A stretch of 64,000 nucleotides of DNA, taken from Gracilariopsis chorda (Eukaryota; Rhodophyta; Florideophyceae; Gracilariales; Gracilariaceae). The notes beneath the pieces are model-generated. The model ran no database searches and was not told the DNA's origin. It saw nothing but the letters and a program-made list of their open reading frames with translations. A program made the position numbers and the translations under genes. Positions 1 through 9,019 of the stretch are shown in pieces; positions within the stretch are counted from its first letter, which is position 1, and the number at the start of each line of letters is the position of its first letter. The DNA is taken from assembly GCA_003194525.1 (NCBI GenBank), contig NBIV01000090.1, forward strand, positions 62,001 through 126,000. The letters run 5' to 3'.

Positions 1-149
1 GTGAGATAACTTGGAAAGACGTCTGCACACGTTGCAGGTCCAATGACATGTCTGCAAAACGCCAAACGAGTGTCACAATTGGCCTCTGTATATATCTGTT
101 CACATTTTTGGAACCGAAAGCGTTAATTAGTGTGTAGCGTTTTCTCTCA

Positions 150-558
150 ATGAGAAAGCGCAGCTCCCCACCGGCAGTCACCATCCAGTCCGCATACTTT
201 CAGAAAGGTGAACAACGCAGGAATATCTTAGTAGATAGAGTATGAAAGACTATGGGTTTAGAACGTTGCACAAAATGTACAGAAACACAATCATAGGTAG
301 GGAGTATACAGGACGTTGTGACTGTGGTAGAAAGATGAAACAAAATTAGTTGGAGCTATCATATCAAAACGTAATGATGAAGAGGAATATTTCCGTTCAA
401 TGCTTGACTACACCTGGCAGCAGATGGAGTGGTGGAAAGCATACGGAGAGAAAGATAAGGAAGAGAAAGAGAACGTGGAGGATGCGCTGTTCGAGATCGA
501 AGGGTGGAAAAGAATTTATGCAGAGTTGATGCCGAAATGGCCTGCGGCATTTCTTTGA
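150..558 (+). CDS. Possible small two-exon gene, unknown protein of 88 aa
   Basis: Gene model inferred from coding-like composition. The plus strand at 350-558 reads as a charged, Trp-rich peptide (it contains EEEYFRSMLDYTWQQ and ends PKWPAAFL, stop TGA at 556-558) with no upstream ATG. An ATG at 150 opens a short Arg/Ser-rich stretch that meets a GTGAAC donor at 208. Splicing to the AG at 348-349 keeps the frame, giving join(150..207, 350..558). I do not recognise the family. The acidic-basic segment (GEKDKEEKENVEDALFEIEGW) looks helical. The opposite-strand frame over 359-550 has lower-complexity composition and was not preferred. It could instead be the last exon of a longer gene starting outside the window, or a pseudogene fragment. 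Confidence 0.35.
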
Positions 559-650
559 AAGGGGCGAGGTTCAGAGGTTGTGAGCAGACATCCCCTCGAA
601 TGCACTCATTCTAACAATACTAGATGCTGCTATTGTATAACAGTTTTTGA

Positions 651-1499
651 TTAATGGTCTAGTATCTGCTTACCCAGAGCCAGTCCGTTCTGTTGAACAG
701 AATGTGGAGTTCTCCACATAGCAAAAACTGGTGGACAGTCTTCCGGTAAACCGGGAATCTTTCTCAACACTTCAAAGCCATGCTTCCTATAGAAAGTCAA
801 ATTCATCTCATTCGATGATTCCAAGTACACCGGAATAACCTCTCTGTCACATTGCTGTAACATCTTGGAAATCACCCGGCTTCCATTGCCTTTTCCACGA
901 GTTGCTTCATCGGTACCTATGATGAATAAATGCATGTGTGGCTCGATAGGATGCGCCTCTTCCACAACCTGCATTAAATTGACGAAGCGGAGAGCGTCCC
1001 ATCCGAGGGCACGGAAAAGCGGGATCACAAATTGCACTTGCATGGGAAACGGCATTTTCCAGTGGCCCACATGATGCCATATGGCTACCGTACCATCATC
1101 TTCTGACACATGAACGGCAGTTTGGCCAGCCGGTCGTGACAGTTCGAGGTTCAAAGCGGCCTCCATTACAATCCTGTATTTATGAGAATGTGAAATTTCA
1201 TTTGAAGTGCAGATGTAGTTGAAAAGCGGGTCATGCTCGAAGGCTGATGCTAGTGAAACTGCCAGCTTTTGTACCGAGGTGGAATCCATGTTTGTGTAGG
1301 TGCGCACGTGCTGCCTCTTAGGGATGGCGCTGAGGCATACCGTTTTCAGATTGGGAGTGCTGCATGTACGGTGGAGGATTGGTCTCCGTGCTGATTTGCT
1401 AATGGCTGGGTTCTGTGCTGGGTATCGCAACGATTTGGGAGATGGTGAAAGAACGAATCCAGGGTTCCGAGTGTGCATAGGGATTGAGGTGGCGTTCAT
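651..1499 (-). CDS. GNAT-family N-acetyltransferase, paralog 1
   Basis: A 282-aa protein when read from the ATG at 1499. The C-terminal half carries the GNAT acetyl-CoA pyrophosphate-binding motif R-G-K-G-N-G (about residues 201-206) after a beta-strand HMHLFIIGT. The family's distal signature follows: PVYLESS (224-230), then NLTFYRKHGF, and a closing strand FAMWR. This is the typical layout of small-molecule acetyltransferases; the acceptor substrate cannot be told from sequence. The first 70 residues are Ser/Arg/Pro-rich with few acidic residues and could be an organelle transit peptide (inference). The frame opens further upstream to 1628, but the downstream ATG is preferred because it aligns with the start of the neighbouring paralog and lies about 70 bases downstream of a TATA-like TTAAATACC. 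Single exon. Confidence 0.85.
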   Translation of the reverse strand: MNATSIPMHTRNPGFVLSPSPKSLRYPAQNPAISKSARRPILHRTCSTPNLKTVCLSAIPKRQHVRTYTNMDSTSVQKLAVSLASAFEHDPLFNYICTSNEISHSHKYRIVMEAALNLELSRPAGQTAVHVSEDDGTVAIWHHVGHWKMPFPMQVQFVIPLFRALGWDALRFVNLMQVVEEAHPIEPHMHLFIIGTDEATRGKGNGSRVISKMLQQCDREVIPVYLESSNEMNLTFYRKHGFEVLRKIPGLPEDCPPVFAMWRTPHSVQQNGLALGKQILDH

Positions 1500-1568
1500 G
1501 GCGAAGACTGAAAAAGGTATAGGTGAGTGAGGATCGTGCGGAGAGCACATTTGCGATATCAAGCGAAA

Positions 1569-1579
1569 GGTATTTAAGT
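1569..1579 (-). promoter_or_regulatory. TATA-like box upstream of GNAT paralog 1
   Basis: On the minus strand the sequence reads AACTTAAATACC about 70 bases before the ATG at 1499. It lies inside the longer open frame, which argues for the inner start codon. Confidence 0.3.
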
Positions 1580-2604
1580 TGGATGGTCGGTCACCCAAGC
1601 TGAATAAGAAGTTCGAGCAACACTCCATGAATTGTAGAAGCGGGCGTGCCGCTCACAGTCTATAAGGTTATGGAGGTGTTGACCGACACGGCGCGTACGA
1701 TTTCCTCCAATCACGGATTCGAATCTTTCCATGGGTGCATCACGGGGCGTGGACGCCTGTGCAAAAGCTCTGCAAGGACCTCAAATGGCGGATGTGCAAC
1801 TTGCGTACCCAATCACGTGTTCACATAACTTGACGACGTGTGCTGCTCGTGGTCATTCCGGTATTTGCTGACTCATCGCGGCGAGTGGCAGATGCCAGCT
1901 GTCACTCGTGCAGAAGTTGAGATATGATGCATTGTTGTAAGGAGAACGTTTGAAGCAGTGCTGCCATGCTTGGATCCTACTACCCTTCGAGCATCCTCTG
2001 AAGCTATAACAATCATGGTGGTTAAAGGACAACGGTTATGGGGTTAGACTGCTAACCCTTAACCTCAAACCAATTAGTAAACATAGATTTACCTCTCGAT
2101 ATCTGCAGAATCATCGCAGACTGCCTGTATTCTATATCCAGATTAGACATCCATTCATCCATCCATCGTCGTCGCGACATCCTTTACTGTGGCGAAAGCT
2201 GGATTTTCTTGATGAAATGATCAACCGAGAGCCTCCACTCCGGATACGTAAATTCATCTACTTCAGTGCGAGTGTAGGAGAAGCTCGACGCTTGATCCTT
2301 ATTGAAACCTCTTAAGAACGGATGCTTCTCATCATTGCAGTCAAGAATTGTACTAAAATAGCTCTTTATTGCAAAAACTTTGCCTTCGACCTGCTGAGCA
2401 TGTATGACATAGCTCCAATCTCGACTACGAAACTGTCACCTAACAGGTCCAAGATACCCTTCTTACTCTATACCAGACGTCGCTTGAAGACTGTTGTTTG
2501 TATCGAGCCCATGGGTGGTAAAATGTTTCCACCATCTTCCGTCAAGAACTTGCTCTTGATACAGAGCATTGGGAAACCATTAGTCCTTCAGTTCCTCTTA
2601 TTGA
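1580..2604. other. Intergenic spacer between the two GNAT genes
   Basis: About 1 kb without a supportable gene. Frames up to 173 aa overlap the 3' end of the second acetyltransferase on the opposite strand and show no recognisable domain. A short run of ATCC repeats occurs near 2150-2165. No transposon ends seen. Confidence 0.5.
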
Positions 2605-3423
2605 TCATGTATCTCGAACGGGCTTTGGGGGTCTCCAGACAGAGAACATGGGAGGGCAGTCCTCTGGCAAACCAGGAATCACTCTTAATACATCGAAGCC
2701 GTGTTTCTTGTAAAACGATAGGTTCTTCTCATTGGAAGACTCCAGATAGACTGGAATACCATCGCTATCACACTTCCGCAACATCTCAGAAATCACACTA
2801 CTCCCGCCGCCCTTTCCTTGCATCGACCTTTCAGTACCGATAATGAACAAGTGCATGTGCGGCGGTTCTAATTGGTGAACCTTTTCAGCGACATTCATAA
2901 TTTTCATAAATCGGAAAGCAGCCCATCCGAACACACGGAACATGGTAAAAACAAATACCAGCTCCATGTATAACGGCATTTTCCAGTGTCCTACATGATG
3001 CCATACCGCTATTGTACTGTTGTCTTGGGACACGTGAATAGTAGCCTGTCCGGCTGAGCGAGATAGCTCAAGTCGTAAGGTAGTACGCATCATGGCCAAG
3101 TTCTTCTGATAATTTGATTCTGTGTTCGGACCACTCATATATGTGATAAACGGATCATCTTGAAAGGCAGATGCAAGAGAAGAAGCCAATTTGTGAATCG
3201 AGCAGGGATCAGACTTGGTGTAAACACGTACGCGTTGTGTTGGGGCTGTGGTAGAGGCCTGCACAGTTTTCAAGTTAGGCATAATGGCGGTGCGATAGAG
3301 GAATGGTCGAGTCGCTGTTTTATAAGAGAGTGGATTGCTTCCGCGATGAGAGAACAGTGGGGGAGATGAAGCGAAGATGAAGCCGGGCTGGCGGCGGTGG
3401 GGCGGGTGCATAGGAAACATCAT
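2605..3423 (-). CDS. GNAT-family N-acetyltransferase, paralog 2
   Basis: A 272-aa single-exon protein, colinear and clearly homologous with the gene at 651-1499 over its whole length, including the N-terminal leader (both have xxPGFxxxxSP near the start and PNLKTV around residue 50). The acetyl-CoA loop reads M-Q-G-K-G-G-G, followed by PVYLESSNEKNLSFYKKHGF and a C-terminal FSVWR strand. It starts at a double ATG (3418-3423). Same strand as paralog 1, about 1.1 kb upstream of it, so a tandem duplication is the simplest history. The alkaline Ser/Pro/Arg-rich first 70 residues again suggest targeting. A hairpin (3551-3624) lies 130-200 bases upstream. Confidence 0.87.
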   Translation of the reverse strand: MMFPMHPPHRRQPGFIFASSPPLFSHRGSNPLSYKTATRPFLYRTAIMPNLKTVQASTTAPTQRVRVYTKSDPCSIHKLASSLASAFQDDPFITYMSGPNTESNYQKNLAMMRTTLRLELSRSAGQATIHVSQDNSTIAVWHHVGHWKMPLYMELVFVFTMFRVFGWAAFRFMKIMNVAEKVHQLEPPHMHLFIIGTERSMQGKGGGSSVISEMLRKCDSDGIPVYLESSNEKNLSFYKKHGFDVLRVIPGLPEDCPPMFSVWRPPKPVRDT

Positions 3424-3550
3424 GGCGTCTGGTGTGCTGAAGAGAAGGACGGGTGCGAGAGGGCACGGCGGGTATTTGTGCTACTTTTGAGTTGGTGGAT
3501 GAGGTCCACCTGTAACTGTTGCGCAAGCAAATGAGACTTCTTTGCTTGGC

Positions 3551-3624
3551 ACCGGTATCTAATGCTGCGCACCCGCAGGTCTGTGTTCTGCACAACCGAC
3601 GGGTGTGCAGCATTAGATACCAGT
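3551..3624. repeat. Inverted repeat (hairpin) upstream of GNAT paralog 2
   Basis: The left arm (3551-3575, starting ACCGGTATCTAATGCTGC) is matched by the reverse complement of the right arm ending at 3624 (GCAGCATTAGATACCAGT), about 25 bp with two mismatches and a loop of about 23 bases. It could be a cis-regulatory or transcript structure, or a decayed miniature element. No target duplication was found. Confidence 0.7.
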
Positions 3625-3987
3625 GGCGCGGCAACGTTGGACAAATTGTAAGATTTTCAGACATCAAACGTCATCAAACCGAACACTACAATCAAACATC
3701 GCATTCAAGGCGTGCTCGATCGCGCGACACGTATACCTTTATGTCGTGAAATAATACGTTAAAAAAAGGGGCGGCCTGTAGTGGTAGCTAGAGACGGCCC
3801 AAAAAGGAAGGTTCAAGTAAAGTTGATGATGATAAAACGGGTTGGGGAACAGACGAGAGGCGAAAGCCGAGCTCTGTCCCCTCCTTTTATACTCAGAGCG
3901 AAAGACGCTAGTCGTCTTTCTTAGTAATGAGAGTCCTAACATGCTCGCACAAAAAGCGGCATTGTAAGCAGCCATCGCACCATCCTC

Positions 3988-4073
3988 GGGGATGGTGAGA
4001 AGGATGGACGCTTTCTCACCATCCCCAAGGATGGTGAGATGGTCCACTACATCTCCTTCTTCCTCACCATCCG
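3988..4073. repeat. Two adjacent hairpins built from GGATGGTGAG
   Basis: GGGGATGGTGAGAA (3988-4001) pairs perfectly with TTCTCACCATCCCC (4012-4025) around a 10-base loop. AAGGATGGTGAG, starting just downstream, can pair with CTCACCATCC near 4063-4072. The four motif copies alternate in orientation within 90 bp. No gene is supported in 3625-4434 apart from these structures. Confidence 0.65.
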
Positions 4074-4749
4074 ACAAGGACGGCAAAAGGAGATTTATCC
4101 TCACACCTTAACCTGCTATCGCGCCACACGACGAGATGCTGTGATACATTCCCTCCAGAAGTTCTCACGTTGCTTCTCCATCATTGCAACCGCCGGTACA
4201 CATTTCCTTGGTTTCTGTTGTGCAAGGCGCGGACCCTCTCACAATGAAAAGCTTATGAGAGAAAAAAAACAACCGTAGCATTTATGAGCAGAGAAGAACA
4301 TTCCACTCCACAACCTCGATCCCAAAGGAAAGAGAGAAGAGCAGGAGACGGTACTTATAGCCAGACAAAGGGAGTCAAACGCGGTTGCAGACCTTAGGCT
4401 GGGCGATACTGTACTAGTCGCAACTAGCCGATACTGAGCCATAACAAAAGGCCTTGCAATATCGGTAAAATGCAGCACTTTCATACTCACGCAGGCTTGA
4501 TTTACGTAGTTGCCCAGAGCAGGTACGTGATGAGTTGTGCAGCTCCAATTGTAAGTTTGCCTCAACGGTCGTGAGCGCTGCTGGACCAAAGCTTCTAATT
4601 AGATGGCGAAAGGTCATAAAGAAAACAGCAGCGTAGTTAAAAGGGCTAGTTGAGTAAAGGCAAGGCCTACGAAGAGGGTAGAGCCTTTGTAGCCATCATT
4701 TTCTTGTTTATGCTTGGAGTTGCTGACGTAAGTTGCAACAGTACGGAAG

Positions 4750-6835
4750 CTACTTGCACTGCGCACCGTCCACTTCACACGTGCCCTCGGTAATGTTCTG
4801 CCTCCCTTTATACTTCTCCCACTCCGTTTTAAACCGGCTTATCTTGTTCTCTACCTCGGTCGCTATTTCCTCCCAAATTGTGTCCTGGGATATGTCATAA
4901 TCCAGATGTTTCTGCACCAGCTCCTCAGCGGTCATGATCCCAGAGTCCATAAAGAAGTTGTGGTACACCTGTTTGCAGCTACTTTTGTTTTCCTTGCACT
5001 TCTGGAACAGTTTCTCAGCCATCAAATAACCAAATGAGTATTGCCAGTTGTAGAACGGTGTGTCGGTTTTGTAGTAGTGCAGAGTTTTGTATGCGAAATA
5101 ACCCATTTCGTCTAATTCACTAACCGCATCTCCGTAGTACTGTTTCCAAGATTCCACCATGAGATCGTTCACCACCGACTTCGAGAGCTTCCCCTTCTCG
5201 ACTTGTTCATGCATTTTCACTTCAAATTCGAATCTGGTCGGGCGGTGCAAGAGGTAATCTGCAACTCGTCTGTTGGTTCTGTAGTGGGCGGACACAGAGT
5301 CTTTCAAATCATTTGCTTCCGACAGCATCTTGTCATCAATGATGGCCTCAAAGAACAAACTTGCCGTCTCTGCAAGATTCAATCCAAAGATCATCTGGGA
5401 CAGGGGGAGCCCCTTCATGATTTCCACGTGATAAGCATGCCCAAGTTCGTGAGCAAGAACGTTCAATTTCAATCGACCACCATTGAATGAATCCATGTAC
5501 ACCACAGGAACCTTTTGCACTGGAAAGAATGCACAGTGCCTGAATCAATGCAAACATAGTTTTGATATTTGTTAGTGGATTACAATCTCGCTCAATCGTG
5601 TACGTGGGAAGTAGTTCACAAACTTACGCTCCAGATTTCTTAGTATTTCCAATAGAAGCTTCGATCAACTTGTCATCTCTCATACCTTTCACAAACTCAC
5701 GGGCCTCCGGAACGTACTCGCCGACTACCTCTGCGATCAAGTCGATCGCTTGATCAAATGGCACAAGGTCTTCCTCTGTCTCCAGGGGTGATGATGCCCA
5801 TAAGTCCCACGGATCCAATACCTGTTTTCCCCATGCTTCTGCCTGGATTCTCAATGTCCCACGATTGTCCTTGGCATGCTTTTCGATCATTCTGAACATG
5901 GCGTCGTGGGATGGTTTCGTCATACGAGCTGCAGAAAGCGTTTCCGTGAGAGAAGAAGCGTGATTTCGAAGCTTGTCGTTCGTAAAACGCCACTTGGTGA
6001 TAGAGTTGAGTGCAGCTGCAAGCGGATTCTCGATGGATAGCCATCCCTTGCGCTCTGCCATCCACGCTTGGTGACGGGTCTCAGAATCTGGGTGGTCTAT
6101 GAGGGAAATGACAGCTGCCAATCCCATCTCTTCCTTCACCCCGTTCAGCTCGAGTGTGACGTTGACAGCTGAGCTGCAATCTCCCCACACAGCCTTCCAC
6201 GCAGTGAAACCAGGGTCAGACAAACCGGTGATGATATTCTCCTCGGCGAAAGACAGTGCGTGCGGCTTCAACTTGCGAGCTTCTCTGAGGAAGAACTCGG
6301 CTTCCTTGGCCGACTCGTCACTGTTGAGAAATTCTTCGAACACTTCGTCCTTGCAAAGCTTGAGAATGATCGCGGCGGGCAAATGAGCCTGGAGGAACGG
6401 TATAAGGATGTTATTAACTTTACCACCGAAAACTTGTGCGTCTCGGTCGGTACCGTCTACGTTCAGGCGTTCGCTCACATAAACGCCAGCATCGAAGAGA
6501 AGAGCAAATCCTTTCCAGTAGTTCTTATTCATGGAAACAAGGGCAGGAATAAGCCTCTCCTCGTGCGCCTCTGCGAGAGTGATATCGCTAGCCTTGTCAA
6601 CCAGATGTCGAATTTCAGAAGCGGTTTCGTTCATAAGCTTACCGCATTCCTTGGCCTCATCAAGATTGCTAAGCAAGCTCGGATCTTCTGTGGAAGAATA
6701 TGGCAAGACCCAGGAAGGACCTTGGTACTGGTTTTTTGGCGAAGGGTCAAGAGATGCATGGGTGAAGGCAAAGAAAACCGGGAGAGTACAGACAATGAGC
6801 AACGCTGCTTTGGATTGAACGTAGAACATAGCCAT
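4750..6835 (-). CDS. M3-family oligoendopeptidase F-like zinc metallopeptidase, secretory, copy 1
   Basis: Two exons, complement join(4750..5539, 5628..6835), giving 665 aa. The 88-bp intron has donor GC|GTAAGT and acceptor TTGATTCAG|G. Splicing creates the family-typical segment GAHCAFFP just before the active site. Zinc site: HELGH at about residues 433-437, third ligand Glu about 460 (LAETASLFFE), and the substrate-tyrosine region PFYNWQYSFGYLMA near the C-terminus, all typical of M3B peptidases. Residues 1-27 form a signal peptide (hydrophobic AALLIVCTLPVFFAF, likely cut after THA), so the enzyme should act in the secretory pathway, vacuole or outside the cell, degrading peptides (family knowledge). 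The C-terminus ends AQCK, with no ER-retention signal. The sequence looks intact. A near-identical copy lies at 44807-46892. Confidence 0.92.
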
Positions 6836-6928
6836 ACTGGTGTGAAGAAAACGAGCACACTGCGATCGCTTCAGCCAGATGGGAGGTAGATTAGCGATGG
6901 GGTGACCCTTGGTACCAGGGTAACTCGG

Positions 6929-6935
6929 TTTTATA
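6929..6935 (-). promoter_or_regulatory. TATA box of M3 peptidase copy 1
   Basis: TATAAAA on the minus strand, in the context GTCTATAAAACCG, about 95 bases upstream of the ATG at 6835. The same box is conserved in copy 2 at 6929+40057. Confidence 0.55.
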
Positions 6936-7225
6936 GACAGTGCCGATTATCATGAATTGCATTGAGCGTACGTGCAGCACCGCACCTTACCCTTGTACGA
7001 CAAGCTATCATGCGTGACATTATGGACTGTCGAGGTTATAGGCTTGCCTGCCGTATGGCGGTCATAACTGAAGCTCAGCTTATGAATCCGGACGCCTTGG
7101 GCCTTTCTGCACTGCAAGAAGGACAGCAAGTTGGAGTACTATGCGGTCAAAACATTTGAGAATTAACCTTACAGCTAGAGCAGCAGCTGTCTCTTCGTTG
7201 TGGTCGAATCATGAGCGACCCCAAA

Positions 7226-7278
7226 ATCTTCGAGAACCGACAGTGTTGATAGTATCAACACTGTCGGTTCTCGAAGAT
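7226..7278. repeat. 53-bp perfect palindrome with 1-base centre, present only in duplication copy 1
   Basis: The left arm of 26 bases (ATCTTCGAGAACCGACAGTG...) is exactly reverse-complemented by the right arm (TATCAACACTGTCGGTTCTC...). Duplication copy 2 (about 47275-47305) has only the left arm and runs directly into TGATACTGTCATTTTACG, so the right arm is an insertion templated by the left arm. Confidence 0.9.
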
Positions 7279-7534
7279 ATTGATACTGTCATTTTACGAC
7301 GCACGTCCGCCATTGGCGCCGTGCTACAGTATGTAACCTCCCGCCAAAAATGCACAGCCTTTCGGCGCCGGATCCGTCTCGCGGACCGAGGTGGGCAGCA
7401 CTTTTGGTGTTGTCGACTTGAAGGAAGGCGACAAACGGGAAGTTCGTTTTCTCTTCGTGCAACACAGCTGATATCGCTGGGTATACAGTACATTGGTAAC
7501 CCTTACCGTTGGTACGAGTGGTACTGGTAGTTGC

Positions 7535-8010
7535 ATTAATCACAGCGTGCGGCCTTGTTTGTTCAAAGAAGATGATGAGCACCTTTCTATCGACAGAATA
7601 ATCAATGCTCCCGTACTGGATTCGCGATAGAGCAAGCTGTAAGAGACTCTTACATGCATGTTTAATTGTGTTTCGCTGATGTCAGCGGTACACATCTGAT
7701 TCCATGATGCTATGTAGGGGCATACAGTTTCTACGTTTTAGCGTGGATTATACCAGTACCCTGAGGTACCGTTGGTGCATACAGCTAAAAGGGTTACCAT
7801 TGAACTGCTTCCGTAGCTGTGTGAACGAGTGCGTGAAACTTTGCTTCCGTTGCGTCATCGGTCGGAGACGCTACCGTGTGGTTCGTCGGACTTCTCGGAG
7901 GAAGCGAGGGAATATGAGCCGCAAATCTGTTGCAGCCCGCGTAAGGCACATTCGACGATTGTTTATGAGACTCGAATGCTTATCTTCAAACGGGAAAAGC
8001 TCGAAGGCAC
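7535..8010. repeat. Segment inverted relative to duplication copy 2
   Basis: Starting ATTAATCACAGCG and ending AAGCTCGAAGGCAC, this block is homologous to the reverse complement of 47444-47942, while the adjoining peptidase region is in direct orientation. Identity by eye is roughly 75-80 percent. No coding function recognised. Confidence 0.75.
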
Positions 8011-8419
8011 AAATCTCCGCATCACACGCAGTCTCACGGGGCACTATGGCGTCCAAAGAGAGCCACAATCTAGGGTTTACCATGATCTTTGTACAACTTG
8101 CTTCCAGCGTGACAACCGTCACAACACCCCACGTACTATAATGTTTGTATTACAGAATGAAAACGGCCAGGGTATCTTTGATCACCTCTTGTAATGACCC
8201 ATCCACCGCTCCAGCATCCTGGCGCAGGGGTACCTATTAGGTTACCCACTTATGATAACGGCACCCCGACGGCGGCTGGGTGGTTAAATGACCCAGCCGT
8301 GTGCCAGGATGCCCATCGACCGGAGAGGTAGTCATCCATTTCTCTGAAAATTGAGAAATGATTCCCCGTGCAGCTAGGCGCGGCAGTTCGACACATCTTG
8401 CCACACCGATCTCGTCAAT
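8011..8419. other. Unassigned sequence between the duplication end and the DIRS-like gag
   Basis: Contains a short inverted repeat, GCATCCTGGC near 8213 and GCCAGGATGC near 8300, and an internal GGCTGGGT/ACCCAGCC stem (8274-8300). It may hold the left end of the DIRS-like element, but I could not identify terminal repeats because the right end was disrupted by Copia-C. Confidence 0.35.
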
Positions 8420-8597
8420 GTGGGTATGTCAGGAGCAACACCTCCCAAAGGGCAAACGCCGCCGGTGCTTCCAGTCCTTGACGCGGCCACTACGGCCGCT
8501 ATTAGCGCTCTCTTTGACGCTAAGCTACAGGCTGCATTCGCAGCTCATACCAATGCTGCTCCGCAGCCAGGTCCAGCGAGCGAAGGCGCGTCACCGC

Positions 8598-8753
8598 TGT
8601 AGCTGTGTCTAGCTTTGTGGCTTCTCTACTGTCTTCCCCTTCCCATCATGCTGGTGAAGGCAGATCAGCGAGGTCATTTATTTGGTGCCTCCAGTCGGGA
8701 CCAGTGGACTGTAAACCACGTCCCAACTGGTGGCCAGCGTGTCTCCATTCACA
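8598..8753 (-). repeat. 3' LTR of Copia-A
   Basis: 156 bp, TG...CA termini in element orientation. It shares the block CCAAATAAATGACCTCGCTG with the 5' LTR and, with substitutions, with both Copia-B LTRs. A short purine stretch GCGAGGGACGG lies just before it as a candidate polypurine tract. Confidence 0.92.
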
Positions 8754-9019
8754 CCGTCCCTCGCAAGCAAGTCATTCGGCGCAGATTGCGACTAATCTAC
8801 TCTATGATTATGAAGCATAGTAACCACCATTAAAAACCTGTACCACAGCAAAACCTTATAGGAAAAATCCGCAGTGTAGGAAAAGGTATGATACTCTTAC
8901 TACATCCAATACTAATCACCATGAAATATACGAATCTACTTTCAAAACAAAACTTGGTAGTATAGAAGCAAAGTTAGTTAGAAATCAACATATTCAGATA
9001 ATACTTACAAGTAGCAGTA

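Larger units (their letters stand above)
4435..8010. repeat. Segmental duplication, copy 1 (contains M3 peptidase gene)
   Basis: Homologous to 38672-47942. The left flank 4435-4522 matches 38672-38759 plus 44784-44794 at roughly 80 percent by eye. 4738-7430 matches 44795-47430 in the same orientation, and 7535-8010 matches 47444-47942 in inverted orientation. Copy 1 has about 215 bases (4523-4738) absent from copy 2. Copy 1 lacks the Copia-B insertion and so preserves the empty target (CCCAGAGCAGGTA, about 4513-4525). Confidence 0.85.

Noticed and set aside
6260-6889. A 209-aa plus-strand frame inside the M3 peptidase, repeated exactly in copy 2
   Set aside because: It is antisense to a conserved signal-peptide and peptidase exon; its perfect repetition follows from the duplicated gene.
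8212-8310. 10-bp inverted repeat as the terminal repeat of the DIRS-like element
   Set aside because: Both arms lie on the same side of the element and are too short to be called termini.
8598-8753. A short dispersed repeat seen at 8.6, 14.5, 38.8 and 44.7 kb, first taken for a SINE
   Set aside because: The four copies are the paired LTRs of Copia-A and Copia-B: TG...CA ends, matching target duplications and adjacent primer-binding sites.
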